A stretch of 64,000 nucleotides of DNA from Lichenihabitans psoromatis (lineage in GTDB: Bacteria; Pseudomonadota; Alphaproteobacteria; Rhizobiales; Beijerinckiaceae), in the NCBI RefSeq assembly GCF_004323635.1, contig NZ_CP036515.1, positions 3,349,501 to 3,413,500 of the forward strand, in the 5' to 3' direction. Both the position numbers and the translations under genes were made by a program. This document shows, piece after piece, positions 54,340 to 63,896 of the stretch (its first letter is position 1; each line of letters begins with the position of its first letter). The notes below the pieces were generated by a model, which was not told the DNA's origin, did no database searches, and worked only from the letters and a program-made list of their open reading frames with translations.

Positions 54340-54927
54340 CTATGTAGCGGCCAAGGCCTTGAGCTTGGCCAGCGCGGTCTCCGGAGCCTCGCCGTAGTCA
54401 ATCGTGCCGGTGAGCCGGCCAGCGCGGTCGAGCAGGAACACCGTGGCGCTGTGGTACATCGTGTATTCATTGCCGCCCTCGCCCGGCACGCGCTTGTAGT
54501 AGACGTGGTAGGCGTTCGCGATTGTCGCGACCTCGGCTTCGGTGCCGGTGAAACCACGGATGCGAGGGTCGAACGACTACAGGTAGAGCTTCATCTGCGC
54601 GGGCGTGTCGCGACCCGGGTCCACCGACACGAAGATCAGGGCGTCGGCGGCGGTTCCCATCTGCTTCATTGCCGTCGTCAGCATCAGCAGGGTCGTTGGG
54701 CAGACCTCCGGACAGTAGGTGTACCCGAAATACAGCACCGTCGGTCGGCCGATGAGATCCGCCTGGCTGACCGCGCGCGTTTCGGTGTCTATCACCGTGA
54801 ACGGACCGCCGAAGGTCAAGAGGGCCGGCGCGGGCGCCTGGTTCGACCAAACCGATGTGACGAGGGTGGCCACGACGACGGCGAGGGTGCAAAGCGCGAG
54901 CGCGACAACAAGTCGGATGCGGCGCAT
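54340..54927 (-). pseudogene. SCO1/SenC copper chaperone with internal TAG
   Basis: An N-terminal membrane anchor, then a thioredoxin-fold SCO domain with VLYFGYTYCPEVCPTTL (CxxxC copper site), FVSVDPGRDTPAQMK, then LYL, TAG at 54580-54582, and SFDPRIRGFTGTE, then YTMYHSATVFLLDRAG with the copper-binding His. Apart from this single TAG the ~195-codon frame is intact. Four bases could change one codon position; serine (TCG) is a likely ancestor. It would deliver copper to cytochrome oxidase. Confidence 0.82.
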
Positions 54928-54934
54928 GAATCGG

Positions 54935-55399
54935 CTACTTCGACATGGGCGGTGTGACCTCGCCCATCGGCTTGACGGCCAGTTCGACCCGCTCGGAGCC
55001 GGCGTGCTCGAAGGTCAGCGTGACATAGATCGTATCCCCGGCCTTGAAGGGCTGCTTAGGACCGATCAGCATGAGGTGGTAGCTGCCGGGTTTGAGCGTG
55101 ACGGAGCCGTGCGCCGGAACGGCAAGGCCGCCCGGCACGGGGTGCATGGTCATGATGCCGTTCGAGACGGACATCTCATGGATCTCGACGTGGTCGGCCA
55201 GCGGCGACGAAGCCGTAACCAATCGATCTGGCACCGCGCCTGTGTTGGCGATGGTCATGTGGCCGATGCCCGTCGGCGCCCCGGCCGGCGTGGCGCGCGA
55301 GACGGGATCGATGGCGACGAGATCGCTCGCCGCGTGGGCGAGTCCAGGGGAGACGACCCCGACGAGGGCGGCGAGCAGCATCTTTGGTGCAAAGCGCAT
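54935..55399 (-). CDS. PCu(A)C-family periplasmic copper chaperone
   Basis: A 154-residue protein with a Sec signal peptide (ends GLAHA). The cupredoxin-like PCuAC fold has GHMTIANTGAVPDRLV, the copper ligands in HVEIHEMSVSNGIMTMHPV, and LKPGSYHLMLIG. It passes Cu(I) to cytochrome oxidase together with SCO. Intact, in contrast to the genes on both sides; 7 bp to sco. Confidence 0.88.
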   Translation of the reverse strand: MRFAPKMLLAALVGVVSPGLAHAASDLVAIDPVSRATPAGAPTGIGHMTIANTGAVPDRLVTASSPLADHVEIHEMSVSNGIMTMHPVPGGLAVPAHGSVTLKPGSYHLMLIGPKQPFKAGDTIYVTLTFEHAGSERVELAVKPMGEVTPPMSK

Positions 55400-55481
55400 G
55401 GGCGTGATCCGGTTGCGATGAGAGGCGACAAAAACGTTTTGGGCCCGCGCCGCGGCGACGGTCGCGGACCCGTGCTCACGA

Positions 55482-55850
55482 TCAGGGCTTTACGGTGAAC
55501 TTGTAGGTGCCGGTCGTCTTGTGCCCGTCCGTCGAGAGCGCGTGCCACGCGACCATGTAGGTGCCGGCCGCAAGGGTGCCGGTGACCGGAACGACCAGGG
55601 TAGTATCACCGCTGGAACCGAGCGTGGCATCACCGGTCGTGACGGCGGCCTTGTCGGGACCCATTAGCTTGACGCCCGTGAACTTCAGGTTGAGCCCTTC
55701 CGAGAACATTAGATCGAGTTCGGAGGGCGAGGAGGCCGTTCCGTTGATCGGCGGGTTCGCCGACTTGAGATGCGCATGGGCGAAGACGGGCGCGGAGGCG
55801 GCGAAGAGGCCGAGGCCGGCGAGGACGAGGGTGCGTGCGAACGTGTTCAT
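55482..55850 (-). CDS. CopC-domain periplasmic copper-binding protein
   Basis: A 122-residue protein. The signal peptide ends APVFAHAHL, leaving the family N-terminal copper-binding His. The Ig-like CopC fold follows: SANPPINGT, LDLMFSEGLNLKFTGVKL, TLAAGTYMVAWHALSTDGHKTTG split about the second copper site (the final His). Start ATG 55850 has AGGAAA upstream. Complete. The long open frame upstream of it is shadow of the PepSY gene end. Confidence 0.86.
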   Translation of the reverse strand: MNTFARTLVLAGLGLFAASAPVFAHAHLKSANPPINGTASSPSELDLMFSEGLNLKFTGVKLMGPDKAAVTTGDATLGSSGDTTLVVPVTGTLAAGTYMVAWHALSTDGHKTTGTYKFTVKP

Positions 55851-55948
55851 GATGTTTCCTGTCGGTGATGGGGAAAGTTCGGCGAGCCACGGGCCAGCCG
55901 TTTGTGTCATCCGGAGAGTCCGCCAAGGCGTGACCGCTCGGCGGGACC

Positions 55949-57316
55949 TCAGGCGAAGGCGCGCCGGAGCGGTGAGACCGTGCGGATGACCAGGAGGTCG
56001 ACGGCCAGCATGAGCAGGATGGCGGCGCCCGTGATCGGGAACGCCAGCCCGAGCGCGGCGGCGGCGATCCAGAGCGCGCGCTAGACGCGTGACTCGGCGG
56101 GATAGGGTGGCACGCCGACCCGGCCTACCGGACGGCGCTTCCACCACATCATCACGGCCGCCACCGACGACAGTATGATGGCGAGGCAGGTCGCCAGCAT
56201 GACGATCTGGTTCAGCAACCCGAATTCCTGCCCCATGTGGACTTTGATGCCGAACTCGATCGCCTTGCCGATCGGGCCGTAATCCTTGAAGGCGAGGTCG
56301 ACAAGCGGCTTACCGGTATACTAGTCGAAGTGGATCGTCCGCTCCTTGCCGAGGTCCGCGGGGTAGATCGCTACCGTGTAGACACCCGTCTCGTCGCCAG
56401 GGGCCGACATCTCGAAGCCGCGCGTAATGCCGAGCGTGTGGGCCTCGTCGACCGCCCGGTCGAGCCCGATCGGAGCCGTGCCGGTCGGGGTGGAGGCCGG
56501 TACGGGCGCCGTTTCCATAACCCAGCCGGGCTTGGTCGTGGCCTCGCTCATCGGCACCGTCGAGGAGGGAACGTCGTCCCAGAGCTTGGCCGGGTAACCA
56601 ACCCCCGCCTGGTTGACGTAGTCCTGCATGTGCGCGCCCCAGAACTTCGACCAAGGCATGCCGGTGGCAGCCAGGAAAAAGATCACGATCCCGGCGAAGG
56701 CGCCGGTGACGGCATGGACGTTGCGCCACCAGATCCGTTTGGTCGGCGTGCCGCGAACCGTGACCACGCCTCCGGCCTGCCTACGGGGCCACCAGAGATA
56801 GAAGCCGGTGACCACCAGGATCAGCGCGAAGCCGCCGACCGCCTCGATGACGTAGCTCGCTTAGTCCCCGAAGTAGACGAGGCTGTGCAGCTTGCGTGCG
56901 ACGAACATGAACTCCGTGTCGGCGTTCACCTTGTCGCGCACCTGGCCCGTATAGGGGTTGAGGTAGACCAGCGTCTTGCGCCCGCACTTCAGCGTTACCA
57001 GTGCCGACGCGGTCGGGCTCGCTGGCTCTGCATAGGATTTCAGTCGCGTACCAGGAACGGCGGCGAGCGCCTCCTCGGTCAGGCGACTGGGCAGCTGCAT
57101 CGGCGTGGCCTGCGCCTGGACCACGGTGCGGTAGGCGAAAGCCGTGTGGTTGATCTCGTTCTTTAAGTAATAGATCGAGCCGGTCACGGCCAGCAGGATC
57201 ATGAAGGGGACGCTGATCAGCCCGGCATAGAAGTGCCAGCGCCAGATGGAGCGGTAGAGCGACGAGCGTGCGGAGGGAAACGCCGGAGCGGCGTCGAGGG
57301 GGAGGGCTTTGGACAT
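55949..57316 (-). pseudogene. PepSY-associated transmembrane protein, multiply broken
   Basis: Read through, this is a complete ~455-residue PepSY_TM protein: first helix HFYAGLISVPFMILLAVTG, PepSY domains, VTGFYLWWPRR, and NVHAVTGAFAGIVIFFLAATG. Lesions are TAA at 56861-56863 (FGD-stop-ASY), TAG at 56321-56323 (FD-stop-YTG, probably an ancestral Gln), and TAG at 56081-56083 followed by a frameshift before ALWIAAAALGLAFPI. These membrane proteins often serve iron/copper reduction or siderophore uptake. It heads the copC-pcuC-sco-sod group. Confidence 0.85.
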
Positions 57317-57332
57317 GGTCGATCGCTCCCGT

Positions 57333-57533
57333 TCAGTCCACGTCCATGCCGGGCATCGAATGCCCGTCATGTCCCGCCGCGTCGTTCCGGACCTTTGCCT
57401 TGGCGCCGATGCCCTCGACATCGAAGGTCACCGGGACCGTGCCGGTCACGATGTCGCGGACCACCGCAAGAGTTGGAGCGAGCGCTAGCCTGGTTAGAAC
57501 TGCCACGGGGCAGGTACGTGAGGATAATCGCAT
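57333..57533 (-). pseudogene. C-terminal fragment of a His/Met-rich periplasmic protein
   Basis: The frame ends AVVRDIVTGTVPVTFDVEG, IGAKAKVRNDAAGHDGHSMPGMDVD, whose HDGHSMPGM tail looks metal-binding. The N-terminal part is not family-like. It lies immediately upstream of the PepSY gene on the same strand. The gene is not recognised. Confidence 0.3.
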
Positions 57534-57740
57534 GGGAGACGTCCTGAAAGGCTCGCGAGCGTGCGCATTGACGCGTCGCCATCAACGAGCAGGAAAAGAC
57601 CGGGTCCGCGTGTCAGGTCACGCGGTCGATGGGCCTTGTGATTTGCGCGGCGAGCGCAGCCGTGAGGAAGCCGGCACCCAAGTCATGGCTTGGACGTGCT
57701 CGACAACCGATCGCGCCACCTATGCCCCTATTCGCGAAAA

Positions 57741-58362
57741 AACTAATTGCTGCATTTCGGGGTGGCGGGCTCATATCGATCGCTGGATCTCACCGGCCTG
57801 ACCTTCTCGGTCAGCAGCCGGCCGGAAGACTACCTGGAGCGTGCACTCGTCACCTCCGGTACCCTGGTCGACGCCGATTCCATCCAGCGCGCTAACGCCG
57901 AGGCGCTCTATCAGCTGGGCTCCTACTGTATCCAAGGCGAGTACACCTACCTAGACGTCACGGGTCGCAACGGTCGGGCCGACCGGTCCTTCCAGGGCGG
58001 CTATGTGGAGGGCGCCTGGGTTGTGAACGGCAACGGGCATCCCTACCGTGTCGCAACCCCGTACGGCGCCGATTTGGCTGTGCTGCAGGGCGTCAAGGTG
58101 GAAGACGGCCGGCGTATCTCCCGAGGTGCATCGGTGTATTCGAGCTCCCGGCGCGTTTCAGCGCCCTGAACCGGCAGTCGACAGGCGTGCTTGGTGGCTC
58201 GGAGCAGGATGTGACGGCGGGCGTCGGTTGGTACCCCGACCGGAACGTACGTGTACTCGCCGACTACGTGCATGGCTGGACAGATCCGCCGCTTTCTCAG
58301 TCGCGGCTGGCCGCAAGGTCGAGAGCGACGCTTTCGTGACCCGCATGCAGATCAAATGGTGA
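57741..58362 (+). pseudogene. Phosphate-selective porin (OprO/OprP-like) remnant
   Basis: The 5' frame (from just after a TAA at about 57738) has porin-like strands: YQLGSYCIQGEYTYLDV, SFQGGYVEGAWVVNG, and LAVLQGVKVEDGRRIS. After about 58140 the sequence continues in another frame as ARFSALNRQSTGVLGGSEQD, VTAGVGWYPDRNVRVLADYVH, and in a third as SDAFVTRMQIKW, the usual porin C-terminal aromatic end. At least two frameshifts are present and the N-terminal part is missing. Confidence 0.65.
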
Positions 58363-58416
58363 ATCCGGGTATCGCCCGGTTCACCATCCGCGCATGCCGA
58401 TCGAAGGAGAAACTTG

Positions 58417-58626
58417 ATGAAGCTGAGCGCGCGAAATCAGCTGTCAGGAACGGTTCTCTCCGTGGTCAGGGGGAGCGACTACGTTTCATGTGGTGATCGA
58501 AACACAGGCGGGCAGCGGATCACCTCGTCTATCACAAACGAGGCCGTCGATGACCTTAAGCTCGAAACGGGCAAGAGTGCGATCGTGGTGATCAAGGCCT
58601 CGGATGTCAGCGTAACGAGCGATTAA
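58417..58626 (+). CDS. Molybdenum-pterin-binding (Mop/TOBE) protein with an out-of-frame centre
   Basis: A 69-residue protein. It starts MKLSARNQLSGTVLSVV and ends QRITSSITNEAVDDLKLETG, KSAIVVIKASDV, a typical Mop domain that binds molybdate. The middle (RGSDYVSCGDRNTGG) is not family-like, but the next frame reads RGATTFHVVIET, which is. So an extra G in the run at 58469-58473 and a lost base near 58503-58507 compensate each other. Start ATG 58417 follows GAAGGAG. modA follows at once. Confidence 0.7.
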   Translation: MKLSARNQLSGTVLSVVRGSDYVSCGDRNTGGQRITSSITNEAVDDLKLETGKSAIVVIKASDVSVTSD

Positions 58627-58630
58627 GACT

Positions 58631-59080
58631 ATGATTTTGCGAATGAAAAACCACTGTCGTGGCATCGCCTTGTTCGCGCTCACTTTCTGCTTGGCCTCGC
58701 CGTGTTTGGCGATGGTCGCGGAGGCCCATGTCGCCGTGGCGGCCAACTTCACCGAGGCCGCAAAAGAGATTGGCATCGCCTTTGAAGACAAGACTGGCGA
58801 CAACGCCCTGCTGAGCTTTGGGTCGTCCGGGTAGCTTTGCACGCAGACCACGCAGGCTGCGCCGTTCGACATCCTGCTGTCCGCCGACGTCGAGCGGCCT
58901 TAAAAAGGCGTGGCGGACGGCTATGGCGTGGCCGGAAGCCCCTTCACCTATGCGATCGGCAAGCTGGTGCTGTGGAGCAGGACGCCTCAGGTGCTCAAAG
59001 GTGAGTACACGCTGAACTCCGGCAGCTTCCCAAGACATCTCCTTCAGGCTGCTGAGCCTCGATGCGAGCGGCAACCCAGT
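58631..59080 (+). pseudogene. Molybdate-binding protein ModA, decayed
   Basis: It begins with a signal peptide and HVAVAANFTEAAKEIGIAFE, then SFGSSG-TAG-L (58832-58834; family SSGQL, so CAG to TAG), APFDILLSADVERP-TAA-KG (58901-58903; family K, AAA to TAA), and VAGSPFTYAIGKLVLWS. After GEYTLNSGSFP the frame breaks and the C-terminal lobe is gone. A periplasmic ABC component for molybdate; no modB or modC follows. Confidence 0.75.
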
Positions 59081-59340
59081 CGACGACTTCGTGGAGGTCG
59101 CCCGTGGTTCAGGTCATCGCCGCGCTTCTGCCACCGCCTAAATCCGTCACCGAGGGCAACAACAGGGCTGTGTCGGACCTGACGCTTGAGAAGCTGATCC
59201 TGAAGGAATCCACCTCGGGAACCTTCTAAGTCCAACCGGCCGTCGGGCTTGCGTTGAGCAGTTGGTGGCCGAGTACGGCGTGTCCATTAAGAGCGACCAG
59301 CCCAGCTCACAAAGCTGTGCAGACAAATAGAGCCACATCA
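59081..59340 (+). pseudogene. Unidentified broken coding fragment
   Basis: A frame reading VVQVIAALLPPPKSVTEGNN, RAVSDLTLEKLILKESTSGTF, TAA, VQPAVGLALSSW has coding-like composition with one nonsense codon, then shifts to AEYGVSIKSDQPS. It follows the broken modA. Not recognised. Confidence 0.3.
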
Positions 59341-59547
59341 AACGAGGAAGCCACTCGATTGGACAATTCGAGTGCAGAAAGACATTAAAACGCGCAACAG
59401 TCCCACCATTTAGGCGACATTTGCGAGCGTTATCTTGGCATAACGTCTTCTCATTTCATTGATTGACATGGGCAGCCTACCACGGACTATCAGGCAATTC
59501 AAAACAGACGTTTGCTTTGCCTTCGATGGACTTGAAAGGATATCGAT
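59341..59547. other. Promoter region of the polyamine ABC operon
   Basis: A 207-bp intergenic stretch, relatively AT-rich between 59380 and 59470, which probably holds the operon promoter. No operator is recognised. It marks the sharp change from decayed to intact genes. Confidence 0.4.
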
Positions 59548-60597
59548 ATGACGGCACGGACCACGCCATTGATGCTAGCGTTTACTGCCGGCTTGACGGT
59601 CTTTTCTGCGAACGCAGCCTTTGCCGAGTCCACCCTCTCGATCATGAGCTTTGGAGGCGCCTATCAAAGCGCGCAGAGAAACGCAGTCTTCGATACGTTC
59701 ACGGCAAAGACGGGCGTCAAGATCGTCGAGCAGGAATACGGCGGCGAGATCGCAAAGATTAAAGCAATGGTCGATTCTGGCAACACGACTCTCGATGTGA
59801 TCGACGTTGATGCCCCCACTCTGCAGCAGGGTTGCGACGAAGGCATCTTCGAAACGATCGACTGGGCCATGATCGGTCCGCGGTCGGAATGGCTGCCGGG
59901 CACCTCAGCCGAGTGCGGGGTCGGTAGTATCGTCTACGCAACCGTGCTGGCCTATGACACGGCTCAGACCAAAGAGGGCCCAACAAAGATCACCGACTTG
60001 TTTGACACGAAAAAATTCCCCGGAAAACGTGGATTGTGGAAGAACCCGGCCACGAATCTTGAATTCGCGCTGATGGCAGACGGTGTCGCGCCTGCCGACG
60101 TCTACACGGTCCTGGGGACACCCGCCGGCGTGGATCGGGCCTTCAAGAAGCTCGATACGATAAAGAAGGATATCGTCTGGTGGGAGGCGGGTGCCCAGGC
60201 CCCCCAAATTCTCGCCTCCGGCGAGGTTGCCATGACGACCGCCTGGAACGGCCGCATCTTCAACGCCAACAAGGAAGGGCGAAAGTTCAGGATCGTGTGG
60301 GATCACGAGATTCTCGACAGCGATCTCTGGGTCATCCCAAAAGGGGCCAAGCATCCCGATGCATCGCTGGCCTTCATTAAATTCGCGGTTGAGCCAAAAA
60401 TTCTCGCCGACACTACGAAGTTCATCCCCTACGGTCCGGTACGCAAGACAGCCGCTGCCTTCGTGCAGCCCGATATCGCGCCAGATCTTCCGACGAGTCC
60501 GCAGAACATGACGGGAGCGATCACGATCAATAACGCTTTTTGGGCCGACAAGGGAGACGAAATCCGCAAGCGGTTCACGACCTGGCTGGCGCAGTAG
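59548..60597 (+). CDS. Polyamine-type ABC transporter substrate-binding protein
   Basis: A 349-residue periplasmic binding protein of the PotD/PotF type. The signal peptide ends ANAAFAE. It has LSIMSFGGAYQSAQRNAVF, GGEIAKIKAMVDSGNTTLDV, and aromatic-box and acidic residues such as DLWVIPKGAKHPDASLAFI. Relatives bind putrescine, spermidine or similar compounds. The start is ATG 59548. It is the first gene of a four-gene operon with ATPase and two permeases, spaced 56 bp, 4 bp and -4 bp. The substrate is inferred from family only. Confidence 0.9.
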   Translation: MTARTTPLMLAFTAGLTVFSANAAFAESTLSIMSFGGAYQSAQRNAVFDTFTAKTGVKIVEQEYGGEIAKIKAMVDSGNTTLDVIDVDAPTLQQGCDEGIFETIDWAMIGPRSEWLPGTSAECGVGSIVYATVLAYDTAQTKEGPTKITDLFDTKKFPGKRGLWKNPATNLEFALMADGVAPADVYTVLGTPAGVDRAFKKLDTIKKDIVWWEAGAQAPQILASGEVAMTTAWNGRIFNANKEGRKFRIVWDHEILDSDLWVIPKGAKHPDASLAFIKFAVEPKILADTTKFIPYGPVRKTAAAFVQPDIAPDLPTSPQNMTGAITINNAFWADKGDEIRKRFTTWLAQ

Positions 60598-60653
60598 CGG
60601 CGCGAATCAAGCATCCGAAGACGCCGGCAAGTATAGCGACTCTGGAGAACCAC

Positions 60654-61796
60654 ATGATTGCGTCCCGACCGATGCCGCAGGCGCCGAAACCCGGCAGCCC
60701 CGAAGCGATCGCGGACGTGACATCCTTCGTTCGCTTCGAGCGGGTCCGAAAGTCCTACGACGGGGTTCATTTTGTCGTCGAAGACCTCAACCTTGCGGTC
60801 CGCAAGGGCGAGTTTATGACAATGCTGGGGCCGTCAGGCTCCGGCAAAACGACTTCGCTGATGATGCTTGGCGGGTTTGAAGAGCCGACCTTCGGTCACA
60901 TCTTTCTAGGCGACGAGCCGGTCGAGCGCTTAGCACCAGAAAAACGAAACATCGGATTTGTGTTTCAGAGCTACGCGCTCTTCCCGCATATGACGGTGGC
61001 CGAGAACATCGCCTTCCCGCTGCGTTATCGTGGTTTAAAGGGGGCCGCTGCGGCCGAAAAGGTCGTGAAAGCCCTTGATATGGTCCACCTCGGCCACCTC
61101 GCGTCGCGAAAGCCCAGCCAACTATCCGGCGGCCAGCAGCAACGCGTGGCGCTAGCCCGGGCGCTTGTCTTCGATCCGACGCTCGTGCTGATGGACGAGC
61201 CTCTTGGTGCGCTCGACAAGCAGTTGCGTGAACATATGCAGGTTGAGATCAAACTGCTTCAGCGCATGCTCGGCATCACCATGGTCTATGTGACGCACGA
61301 CCAATCCGAGGCGTTGACTATGTCGGATCGCATCGCGGTTTTCAACGACGGCCGCGTCCAGCAGTTGGCGACCCCCGAGGTGCTGTACGAGCAGCCGGCA
61401 AACAGCTTTGTCGCCAGCTTTATCGGCGAGAATAATCTGATGCCCGTGACGGTCGCGGCAGCGGGCGGAGGGGTCGCCACGGTGACGTTGCGTGACGGCT
61501 CTCGTCTACAAACGCGCAACGCCGCCGGGGTAACAGCCGGTGGGAGGGCTCTTCTCGCTATCCGTCCCGAACGGTTCTTTATCCAGGACGGCGCGACGAG
61601 CGGATCGTCGATCCTCTTGAGCGGGTCAATTAGCGACATCTTCTACCTCGGCGACCATGTCCGCCTCTCCGTAGATGTCGGCGGGGAAAAGCCGGTCGTG
61701 GCGCGTATTCCCGTTTCTCTACGTCGCTCCTTCGCCCGCGGCGAGTCCGTTGCCCTCGGATGCGCGATCGCCGATTGCCGCCTGCTGGAAGGTTGA
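60654..61796 (+). CDS. Polyamine-type ABC transporter ATP-binding protein
   Basis: A 380-residue ATPase of the PotA type. It has Walker [10 protein letters not shown], the Q-loop region [13 protein letters not shown], signature [15 protein letters not shown], Walker [13 protein letters not shown], and the H-loop [10 protein letters not shown]. The C-terminal TOBE regulatory domain spans about 290-375. Start ATG 60654 has GGAG upstream; the longer frame from 60540 overlaps the binding-protein gene and is rejected. It powers the transporter. Confidence 0.93.
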   Translation: MIASRPMPQAPKPGSPEAIADVTSFVRFERVRKSYDGVHFVVEDLNLAVRKGEFMTMLGPSGSGKTTSLMMLGGFEEPTFGHIFLGDEPVERLAPEKRNIGFVFQSYALFPHMTVAENIAFPLRYRGLKGAAAAEKVVKALDMVHLGHLASRKPSQLSGGQQQRVALARALVFDPTLVLMDEPLGALDKQLREHMQVEIKLLQRMLGITMVYVTHDQSEALTMSDRIAVFNDGRVQQLATPEVLYEQPANSFVASFIGENNLMPVTVAAAGGGVATVTLRDGSRLQTRNAAGVTAGGRALLAIRPERFFIQDGATSGSSILLSGSISDIFYLGDHVRLSVDVGGEKPVVARIPVSLRRSFARGESVALGCAIADCRLLEG

Positions 61797-61800
61797 GAGG

Positions 61801-63042
61801 ATGCTCCTCGCCATTCATAGCCCCGCCAAATCACCCTCCATCAAACGCGCGATCCAGCGGGCGAGCCGGCCTGCGCGCCGCGCGGCCTTTCTGCTCGCCC
61901 TGCCGCTCCTCGCGTTCCTGGCCATCGCCTTTGTCGTGCCGATCGCGGCCTTGTTTGCGACCGCCGTCGACAATCCTGAGACGCGGAGCGTTTTGCCGGA
62001 CACGCTGGGGGCGTTAGCCGCCGCGCCTGACACCGTAGTTCCGGACGAGCCCGTCTTCGCCGCGTTGGCCCACGATCTAGCTGTCGCCGGCAGGGCGCGA
62101 ACTGCCGCTTTGCTCGGCAAACGTTTGAACTACGAAATGCCCGGCATGCGCAGCATCGTAATGGGTGGCTCGCGCCTAGCCGCCGGATCGCCGGGAGGAC
62201 CCTGGCGCCAAAAATTCCTTGACAGCGATCCCGCCTGGGGCAAGCCGGCGCTTTGGGCCATCATCCGGCGGGACGGCGCGCGGTTTACACCATATTACTT
62301 GTTGACGGCTGTCGACCTTCAGCAATCGCCGAACGGCGACCTTACGTGGGTCGTGCCCGACCAGCGCATTTTTCTCGCGGTTCTGGGCCGCACACTTCTG
62401 GTCGCCGCGGGCGTGACGCTGCTGACCTTGCTGCTCGGCTATCCCGTCGCCTATGCGCTCATGCTTGCGCCGCCGCTGCTCGGGGCTATCATGATGCTTT
62501 GCATCTTGTTGCCCCTGTGGACCTCGTTGCTGGTGCGGACCACGGCCTGGGTGGTGCTGTTGCAATCTAACGGGGTCATCAATGATCTGCTGATCGGCAT
62601 GGGCCTGATCTCCGAGCGCTTGCAACTGATCTTCACTCGTTTTGGCACTGTGGTAGCGATGACCCATATCCAGTTGCCGTTCACGATTTTACCGATCGCG
62701 AGTGTCATGCGGACCATTCCTGTTGCCCAACTCCGGGCAGCCCGGTCGCTTGGGGCGCCACCGATAGCGGCCTTCTGGCGGATCTACATCCCCCAGACGA
62801 TGCCCGGCGTCATAGCGGGCTGCCTGATCACCTTCATTTTATCTCTCGGCTACTATATTACGCCTGCTCTGGTGGGTGGCCCGACCGACCAGATGGTCTC
62901 CAACTTTATCTCTGTCTACATCAACCGAGACCTCAACTGGGGCCTCGCCAGCGCACTCGGCGTGGTCCTGCTTGCGGTTACACTACTGATCTACGGACTG
63001 TTCCTCAGGATCGTGGGCATCGAAAAACTCAAGCTCGGGTGA
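61801..63042 (+). CDS. Polyamine-type ABC transporter permease 1
   Basis: A 413-residue PotB-like permease. It has a first helix (LLALPLLAFLAIAFVVPIAALF), a large periplasmic loop (about 55-190), then five helices with the EAA-type loop RAARSLGAPPIAAFWRIYIPQTMPG. The long loop is a feature of rhizobial members and makes it longer than E. coli PotB (~285). Start ATG 61801 directly follows GAGAGG, closer than usual. The stop overlaps the next start as GTGA. Confidence 0.9.
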   Translation: MLLAIHSPAKSPSIKRAIQRASRPARRAAFLLALPLLAFLAIAFVVPIAALFATAVDNPETRSVLPDTLGALAAAPDTVVPDEPVFAALAHDLAVAGRARTAALLGKRLNYEMPGMRSIVMGGSRLAAGSPGGPWRQKFLDSDPAWGKPALWAIIRRDGARFTPYYLLTAVDLQQSPNGDLTWVVPDQRIFLAVLGRTLLVAAGVTLLTLLLGYPVAYALMLAPPLLGAIMMLCILLPLWTSLLVRTTAWVVLLQSNGVINDLLIGMGLISERLQLIFTRFGTVVAMTHIQLPFTILPIASVMRTIPVAQLRAARSLGAPPIAAFWRIYIPQTMPGVIAGCLITFILSLGYYITPALVGGPTDQMVSNFISVYINRDLNWGLASALGVVLLAVTLLIYGLFLRIVGIEKLKLG

Positions 63043-63047
63043 CCGCC

Positions 63048-63869
63048 ATGACCGTGCTCGGCCTTTCCTCTTATTCGCAGCCGCCAGAGCGCTTCGCCCG
63101 GTCCGGCCTCATCGTTGTCGTTACTTTCGTGCTCCTTTTCCTGATTGCACCACTCTTCATCGTCGTTCCTTTGTCGTTTTCGAACGATCCGTACTTCTCG
63201 TTCCCGGTAAAGATGTACTCGCTTCGCTGGTTTCGCGACTTTTTCGGGGACGACCGCTGGATGGCGAGCTTAAACAACAGCGTGATCACGGCCGCTTTCA
63301 CGACGATCCTATCCACGGCGCTCGGCACTATGGCGGCGCTGGGGCTGTCGCATCCCTCCTTTCCATTCCGGCGGACCGTTAACGCGATCCTCATCGCGCC
63401 CATGATCGTGCCGGTCGTCATCGTGGCGGTCGGAGACTATCTGCTCTATGGCCATGTTGGGCTAACCAACACGCGCACTGGGCTTGTGCTCGCCCATACG
63501 GTGCTGGCCACGCCGTTCGTCGTCATCACGGTGACGGCGACGCTCGCGACTTATGACGTAGCGCTGACAAGGGCGGCCCGCTCGCTAGGCGCATCGCCCC
63601 TTTCGGCCTTCCTGCGAGTCACGATGCCCGTCATTCTGCCGGGTCTCGTGGCCGGTGCGGTTTTCGCTTTCGCCACGTCTTTCGACGAGGTCGTAGTCGC
63701 GCTCTTCATGACCAGCGCCGAGCAACGCACGCTGCCAGTCCAGATGTTTTCGGGCATCCGCGACCAGATAAACCCGACGATCATGGCGGCGGCCACGATG
63801 CTTCTTGGCTTGTCGGCAATGCTGTTTGTTTTGGTCGCGTGGCTTGGGGCGCGAGGGCGGGCGCGGTAA
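63048..63869 (+). CDS. Polyamine-type ABC transporter permease 2
   Basis: A 273-residue PotC-like permease with six membrane helices. The EAA loop is RAARSLGASPLSAFLRVTMPVILPG. A GTG at 63039 overlapping the preceding stop could start it 3 residues earlier; ATG 63048 is chosen. It completes the four-component transporter. Confidence 0.9.
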   Translation: MTVLGLSSYSQPPERFARSGLIVVVTFVLLFLIAPLFIVVPLSFSNDPYFSFPVKMYSLRWFRDFFGDDRWMASLNNSVITAAFTTILSTALGTMAALGLSHPSFPFRRTVNAILIAPMIVPVVIVAVGDYLLYGHVGLTNTRTGLVLAHTVLATPFVVITVTATLATYDVALTRAARSLGASPLSAFLRVTMPVILPGLVAGAVFAFATSFDEVVVALFMTSAEQRTLPVQMFSGIRDQINPTIMAAATMLLGLSAMLFVLVAWLGARGRAR

Positions 63870-63896
63870 GGCGTGCAGACGACAGATGCCTGCCGT

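Noticed and set aside
53550..59340. Recoding of TAG as an amino acid to explain the many in-frame TAG codons
   Set aside because: TAA and frameshifts occur in the same genes, and intact genes here (for example the one ending at 1400) stop normally with TAG. Decay or sequence error is simpler.
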